DNA of 64,000 bases, taken from positions 372,001-436,000 of the forward strand of contig WACJ01000057.1 of the NCBI GenBank assembly GCA_008973525.1, given 5' to 3'. The translations under genes and the position numbers were made by a program. This DNA is from Stenopsyche tienmushanensis. Taxonomy: Eukaryota > Arthropoda > Insecta > Trichoptera > Stenopsychidae. Numbering within the stretch: the first letter of the stretch is position 1; each line of letters begins with the position of its first letter. The notes under the pieces were generated by a model. That model ran no database searches. It had not been told where the DNA came from and saw nothing but the letters and a program-made list of their open reading frames with translations. Positions 58,460 to 64,000 of the stretch are shown here, piece by piece.

Positions 58460-60572
58460 TTAGGCGTATCGATAAGTCCTTGCCGAATTTGATAGACGTC
58501 TTTCTGACCTTAATATGTGTTCAGACACGGTGAAGACAGCATCTTCGTAAGTTTTTCTTAAAAACTATTAACTCAGTAACGAGTAAAAAAAATGTTATTT
58601 TTATTGAGGGTAAAATGTCAAAACTCAAAACCGACCAACATCACATTGGTGATAGTTTTGGACCATTTTGGTGATAGTGTGGGATTTTTACCCACTAAAT
58701 TCCCATCATCTTCTGCTGCCACCCGGCTACTAATTAAGTATTGCACAAGAGTGGCAGCGATGTGACCCTCACGGGCTCTCCATTTGTCTCCTTTTGGATC
58801 TCATTCTACTGCTAAAGTTCATCGTCTTGTACGTTCAGCATCCTCCTTTTGCCGCATAGCGCACGTCGTGTATTTACCCCACGCATTCCATGCCCTAGCA
58901 TCCGTTAACATTGAAGGTTGCTAGGGGAGAGCGAGCTGATTCCCAACTCCTTCCATAAGATGTCCGTTTCGGTGCTCCATGCTGTGCAGACAAATGTCGT
59001 GTGTGTAGCATCGTCGTACTCCGCTCCGCAGTGGTGGCACTTCGAGCCAATCTCTTTGCCTATTTTGTGTAGGTAGCTACCAAAACAGCCGTGTCCAATG
59101 AGGACCTAGGTCAAGTGGTAGCACAGTTGACCGTGCTTTCTAGCTACCCAGGTTTTAGGTTCGGTATTAGCTCGTGCGTCCACTGAACTTTAACGGAGTT
59201 GTCCCATCAGGAATGCCACGTCACCATGGTTTTTTGCTTAACGTTATTCTTGTCTTCGTCTTTCTGTATTGCCTGTCTCTCGCAAGCGAGCAGGTCGATT
59301 GGCAGCATGGCAGTCAGTGCCAGAACGGCGTCTTCCGACACTGTGCCATATGCAGCAGCCACTCTGATTGCGCTCCTTCTTTGGACTCTGGACATGTTGA
59401 GCCTGGCCCTATCAATTTGTAGTGCCTCGACCCATATCAGCACGCCGTACACCATTACCGAGTGCACTATCTCGTTGTAGAGTCACCTTCTGTTTGTTTT
59501 TGGGCCACCAATGTTGGGCATCAACGTGGCCAGATTATCCGCAATACTGGCCGCCTTCCCTGCCACCTTCTCCATGTGGGTGACGAATCGGAGCTTGTCA
59601 TCAATCTCCACCCTCAAATACCGAATGGATCTTGGGTATTTAATTTTATGAATTAGGAGTAAGAGGGGTGGGGGCGCCAGGTTCCTGCGCTTGTGAAAAA
59701 GAGAGCCTCAGTTTTTTTGGACAGCGAGCTCCAGACCAGCTCCTGTCAGCCACTTCTTGACCTTCCTCAGCGCGTCCTCGCAGGTCGTTCGTAGGATCTC
59801 CGTGGACTTGGCTGTGGACATGGACCGTGGACTTGGCTTGGATGGCAACATCATCAGCGAAGGTGACCAGGTGAAGGCGTCCTCAGCAGTCCATCGTTCA
59901 TTACGTCCCCCGGGGGGGGGGGGGACCGAGCATCAACCCCTGTGGAACGCCTGCCGTCACTGGTGTTTCTCTTCTCTTCCCGTCGGCGTCTGCGTAGATA
60001 AGAGTTCTCCAGTGCAGATATTTCTCTACCATTCTGGTGAGGTATGGTGGTGTGTCAATTTCCTTCAAGGCTCTGAGAATAAGGTGCCATCTTGCCGAGT
60101 TGAAGGCAACTTGGGTGATGGTAAATTTATGAAATCTGGCGAAACAATAACTGCAGATGTGTATTGTCAGCAATTGGATAGGGTGAATAAAAAATTAGAG
60201 AAAAAAAGAAGAAATCAGGAACAACTTAGTGACTGCGACACGATCCCGATAAGGCGAAGAAGACGACTGAAAAAAAAACCAGGGAATTGAATTGGGAAGA
60301 ACTTCATTAGATTATCATCTTTGGCACATTTTTTAAAGAAACGTCCATGAAACGCAACTGGTGTCGAATATCATATTTGTACATATTTCGACTCAAAACT
60401 AGAAGAGTTCTTCAAAAAAGCAATTGAAAAAGTAGAAAACTGGTAGAAAATAGTAAGTAGTAACGACGGAAAATATGTTTATATAATTTGTAAATTTTGT
60501 AAATAAAAATGAAAAAAAAAAATTAATTATTTCATTGTTAAACAATCGACAAAGACTTTTCGATGCACCTAA
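58460..60572 (+). mobile_element. mariner element interrupted by an R1-clade LINE
   Basis: The termini TTAGGCGTATCGATAAGTCC (58460) and the inverse of TTAGGTGCATCGAAAAGTC (ending 60572) are flanked by TA at 58458-58459 and 60573-60574. The right part (60127-60510) encodes KSGETITADVYCQQLDRVNK, an LDYHLWHIF-like third-D region, and EFFKKAIEKVENW*KIVSSN, all typical of a mariner C-terminus but frameshifted and stopped. The N-terminal half is replaced by the LINE at about 58790-60125. Total length is 2113 bases against about 1.28 kb for an intact mariner. Confidence 0.85.
58790..60125 (-). mobile_element. R1-clade LINE ORF2 fragment (RT to zinc knuckle)
   Basis: Minus strand, from 60125 downward: AFNSARWHLILRALKEIDTP and PVTAGVPQGLMLGP (reverse-transcriptase blocks), then after a gap SVMVYGVLIWVEALQ, RRSAIRVAAAYGTVSEDAVL and MLPIDLLACER, then WDNSVKVQWTHELIPNLKP, LDTAVLVATYTK out of frame with GCFGSYLHKIGKEIG, and CHHCGAEYDDATHTTFVCTAW (C-x2-C...H-x4-C). 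This order is characteristic of the R1 clade. The YADD region is lost and a G-run at 59913-59924 breaks the frame. It is inactive and 5'-truncated. Confidence 0.88.
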
Positions 60573-60604
60573 TATTTGGGGCTGAATTGTCATCATGTAA
60601 AAAA

Positions 60605-61020
60605 TATTTTAGAGATGGTATTAAATAGGAAATATAATCCATAGACTTTTGATTTTAGATAACTCCAAAGGAAGAACTATAAAGGTGTTAAATTGCATGA
60701 TTTCGGTAGTCCATGCCCTCAAATTGTTCGTGCAGAATGTCCATCATAGCATGCGCTGTGTACAGCACCATCCTGTTAAAACCACATAACGTTGATATCT
60801 ATATTATCCAATTTAGGCCACAAAAAGCTACTTTTCTATCCTCTGTAAATCTGTAGTTTTGTAATCTGTAATCTGTGTGTTTTGACGAAACGTTTCTCGA
60901 ACGTCATACTGATTTTAAAATTAAATTTTCCATATATTAATAAATATAATAGATATTTATTCAATAGTATAGCCGCTATAATATAACAAAATTTGAGTGT
61001 CTTTATTGAAAGATCCTATA
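60605..61020 (-). mobile_element. mariner-like remnant (FFLWGY lineage) with terminal repeat
   Basis: The minus strand near 60720-60640 reads a degraded LPKSCNLTPL*FFLWSYLKS, collinear with 22110-22050. 60990-61020 (AAATTTGAGTGTCTTTATTG then AAAGATCCTATA) is the inverse of the terminus at 19030. The second terminus was not identified. Confidence 0.7.
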
Positions 61021-62502
61021 TATCTTTAGTTGAAGATTGCATATTTCTATAACTTAATTTATAATTTATCAGATCTTTGATCTACCCTCATAGATTTGGT
61101 GGTATTTCACAATTATTATAACAAACGTAGGCAATGATGCATTTGAGCATCTATGCCAGAAATGGCGAACCTGAATAGGGTGCCAAAATTGCAAAAATAT
61201 GGAGGTATTTTCCATTTCTCGTGCCAAATTTAGAATTATACACTCGAATAATGGATGGAATAATGCTATATTATCGTGAATATTTTATTAATAAAAATTC
61301 AATGCGTTTTTTTTGGTTTTGAATGAAAATTTTGGGATGGGATCTTTCAGACATATCGAACTGTAAATTAATTTCTGACGTTTTAGTATTGAATATTTTA
61401 AAATATTTTTTCGAATGTGCTTCACAGCGAAAATATTCACTATGATGCAACGTAGCAAGGATATCAAATATACATATTTTTCATAACAGTATTTCGTATG
61501 GAAAATGCAGTCACAAAGCTTTGACACGGGGAATTTTCCCTTTCTGCGAAAAACTTTATATTAGTGGAAAGCGCAACGGAAAAAAGCGATATGAAATGTG
61601 ACGAATTTTAAAAATGACACAGGATTATAGGAATATGTGGTCCAAAAGTTTTATTCTCTATGATTTTTTTATGCTAGAACGTTGCAGACAGGAATTTAAT
61701 ATGTTCATTTTTCGAATATGTCAGCGCATTTTTGAAAGGTAAAAGATGTGAACAACTCTATGACTGCGATTTTTTATAAAAGAAAATTTAAATATAAAAT
61801 TGCACATAACTGGGAAAAATGTAAAATGGCATATCAGCAGTTATTTATATTATTATGTGGGAGCTTTTCTGAGATTCTGGGGGAATAAACAGGATTTTAT
61901 TATTAATACTTTTAAAAGATCATTTCAGTAAAATTAATATAAATTAATTCCATATCGGGATAACTATGAATATGTTCTTCGATACGCTCACTCAGGTGGC
62001 CCGCCGGGTGAGCGCTATCATGCTTCTTTTGAATGGACATTTCAAAAGATAATTCGAAAGGTTGTCGTTCGTGCAGCACATTTATACTGCAGGCTCAATT
62101 AATTACATATTTGGCCACCGAATATTAAAAATATATGGCATTTGTAAAATTATAAATCAAAATTTGCATATGAAATATATCGAGGCGGCTTTGTCGCATT
62201 AACTTATAGAATATGGAACTACAATAAAGGCCTCTCAATGTATTACAACCAACTCTATTTAAACTGCGTTTTACATAATAATCTATCCGATCGAGAGCAA
62301 TGCCATTGCAACTCTATTTTACAAAAAATAAATACTTAAGTTTGAATCCATCCCGAGTATTATAATCAAATGCAAGCATTCTGGCACTCGATTCTGATGA
62401 TCAAATGAAAAAAAGAGCATTAAAAAAAATCACTCTCCAGCATTATCTGACATGTGTGCAATGGCAGCCGGATAAAATGGCCATAGAGCATGCGATACCC
62501 GT
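61021..62502. other. Unassigned AT-rich region
   Basis: No exon, RNA gene or repeat boundary was recognised. The phrase CGATACGCTCACTCAGGTGG at 61981-62000 resembles ACTCACCCAGGTGACCC at 412-428 beside the first LINE, suggesting a shared short repeat. Confidence 0.4.
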
Positions 62503-62902
62503 AGTGTTGAGGCGAATGCGCTCTCGTAGAGTTCCAGGGCGGCTCTCCGCCACCACGTGCTCGTTGGGATCTTGATGTTGCTGGACGAATGGATGGGAAC
62601 AGACGGACGTCGAATAGAAATACTCTCTTCCCTAAATAACTATTTATTCCACACGAAAGAGAGATCTGGCTGCAGGAGGGACGACTTCCTGCAGCCAAGG
62701 CTAACCGACAACTCTCCCGCCTCGCGTCTCCTGCGCGTCACTACCCAACCGGCAACGGTACACGCGCAAGAAGCGATCCGTTGGTATACAGGCGTAATGT
62801 TTCCGCAGGGCCACAAGAGATGGCGCTGTTAAAATAACACATTGCACCTGAAGAGAGATGGAAGATGTCTCTATATGGGGATAGTAAATCGCCCACGCTA
62901 CA
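62503..62902 (-). repeat. Nearly complete LTR copy, 400 bp
   Basis: The minus strand starts TGTAGCGTGGGCGATTTACT at 62902 and ends CGCCTCAACA at 62503. All main landmarks are present in order, apart from a deletion of the CGCTGTTAATCTGAGCAGAT block near 62868. The GA tract is short (GAAAGAGAGA). With 19961-20380 this copy defines the element length at about 400-470 bases. Confidence 0.85.
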
Positions 62903-63252
62903 AATATATAATGCGATTTAATAAAATATTCAGCAAATGAGTTGCAAAATCGGATAATCAATGGATTGATTGATGGAAATGTCCGATTTTAAGAGACTAT
63001 AAACGAACGACAATAATAAAAAATAGTATCATGTATCCCCATATTATTAAATTATTTTTAAAAGAGCCACGTAAACGATCGACCGGCATCATTGATGACG
63101 GTCTAATATTGCGCAGAATTTATTAATTACTTCACTATCTTGCAGATTTAATAGTAAATTTGACATGAAAGTTGGAATATGATAGTATTAAAATAATTGG
63201 ATTAACATTCCCTGATGAAAATATTAACTCGCATTAAATAACGTCAGACTTA

Positions 63253-63931
63253 TTAGGAGGACCCGAAAGTATTCGAAAACTTAGCAAAACTCGCATCAAA
63301 TCTATTAATAACGTTTTTTTTATATACATGGTTATAGAATATGATTCTTTTCATTATTCAACACGTCTTTCAATAGCTTTGGCATTTATTTGATGCATTT
63401 TTTGTAAAAAAATCTGACTGACAAAGGCGTGCATTATTATACTCGTTTTTGTTGTATTTAGTCAATGCATTCGGTACTCATCCTACCCAATAATACCCAT
63501 CCTACCTCATAATACCCCTCCTACCCCATAATACCCATCCTATTCGTTTTTCGATGAGTTTTTAATGTTCTAGACTTAATCAAATTTCGAAGATCGTCCT
63601 GTTTTCGGTTCATTCCCCAAGCTTCTATTGTCATTCATGTCATATTATTGTTCATTCTAGAATAAACATATTTGAGTGTTTTATTGGCGTTTGTGGTATT
63701 CAACCAAATTTTAAAAAAATAACAACATACAATGCCGAATGTGAACTTTTTTAATTTCGGGTCTGTAAATTTTATCCGTAACAATAAAAAAAATCTGTTG
63801 CACGAAAATAATATTTAATAATAGTTATATTAAAATATTATTTACAAAGATGTTTCTGTTGCTGTGTTTGGATACAAAATGAGCTCAAATATAAGGTCTC
63901 AAAATTTTCGAATAATTTCGGGTCCTCCTAA
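63253..63931. mobile_element. mariner-derived MITE, 679 bp, TA-flanked
   Basis: Termini TTAGGAGGACCCGAAAGTAT (63253) and the inverse of TTAGGAGGACCCGAAATTAT (ending 63931), with TA at 63251-63252 and 63932-63933. No transposase frame is left. The interior around 63460-63570 is collinear with the inverted 3700-3790 part of the mariner at 3280-4106, so this is a deletion derivative of that family in opposite orientation. Confidence 0.88.
63479..63546. repeat. 19-bp minisatellite, three units plus a partial
   Basis: Units CATCCTACCCAATAATACC (63479-63497), CATCCTACCTCATAATACC (63498-63516) and CCTCCTACCCCATAATACC (63517-63535), then CATCCTATTCG. The related mariner at 3280-4106 has one full unit (inverse of 3719-3743), so the array expanded within the transposon family. 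Confidence 0.9.
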
Positions 63932-64000
63932 TATTTCAAGGATCTTAAATGCAGAAATGTGACTTCTTGAATTAATTTTAAAAAAATCCAATTTTATATT

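Noticed and set aside
59099..59181. tRNA-like stretch with A-box-like TAGGTCAAGTGGTAGCAC and B-box-like GGTTCGGTATT, suggesting a SINE
   Set aside because: The opposite strand reads through it as R1-clade ORF2 (WDNSVKVQWTHELIPNLKP, then the zinc-knuckle region), so the resemblance comes from LINE coding sequence.
59757..60290. 177-codon plus-strand frame
   Set aside because: Chimera of the antisense of an R1 LINE and a mariner C-terminus; only the last third is real transposase sequence.
1..64000. CRISPR arrays, bacterial operons, rRNA or clear tRNA genes, intact viral genes
   Set aside because: None was found on either strand by inspection; the repeats present are dispersed transposon families rather than regularly spaced arrays.

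Overview
The window reads as nuclear DNA of an insect. It is AT-rich, its genes are split by short introns with consensus GT/AG junctions, and it carries an insect-type gustatory receptor. It also holds a dense, mostly dead collection of insect transposons: mariner/Tc1, piggyBac-like, Helitron-like, R1/I-type LINEs and LTR fragments. The order of insect cannot be fixed from the sequence alone. No rRNA, tRNA, CRISPR or prokaryotic operon structure was seen.

Layout. Three protein-coding genes sit in the first 18 kb. (1) ENOX, an ecto-NOX disulfide-thiol exchanger homologue, lies on the minus strand from about 8977 down to 1735. Six exons were found and the C-terminal part lies beyond base 1. 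Its 4.3-kb intron is packed with DNA transposons (a piggyBac-like MITE, a mariner and a Tc1 MITE). (2) DPH1, the diphthamide-synthesis radical Fe-S subunit, lies on the plus strand (9755-12484) in two exons. It is divergent from ENOX across a roughly 0.78-kb intergenic region, and its 1.5-kb intron carries a LINE 3' end and a Helitron-like element. (3) A complete seven-exon gustatory receptor (16337-17955, plus strand) codes for about 407 residues and ends with the family signature TYhhhhhQF.

From about 18 kb to the end no further convincing gene was found. This 46-kb stretch is a mosaic of repeat families that recur in both orientations: (a) about 11 copies of one LTR, mostly solo or broken, with a variable GA/CT tract; (b) a LINE family (called LINE-A here) seen mostly as C-terminal/3'UTR pieces; (c) a second LINE C-terminus with a CPCG...H...C zinc knuckle (LINE-B); (d) several mariner lineages; (e) an unclassified dispersed repeat (repeat C) that keeps a recurring protein-like segment; (f) a TA-flanked inverted-repeat element nested in an ACCGGT-rich, hAT-like sequence. 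The best nested case is an R1-clade LINE inside a TA-flanked mariner at 58460-60572. Single-copy stretches between the repeats, such as 37130-37580 with homeodomain- and POU-like sites, are candidates for regulatory DNA. One short RRM-like open frame near 57.7 kb could be an isolated exon.

The three genes have unrelated jobs (cell-surface redox activity, translation-factor modification, taste reception) and show no sign of working together. No new multi-gene system was found. The most novel material is the unclassified repeat C and the architecture of the nested and minisatellite-bearing transposons. All coordinates of degenerate repeats are approximate to about 10-30 bases.
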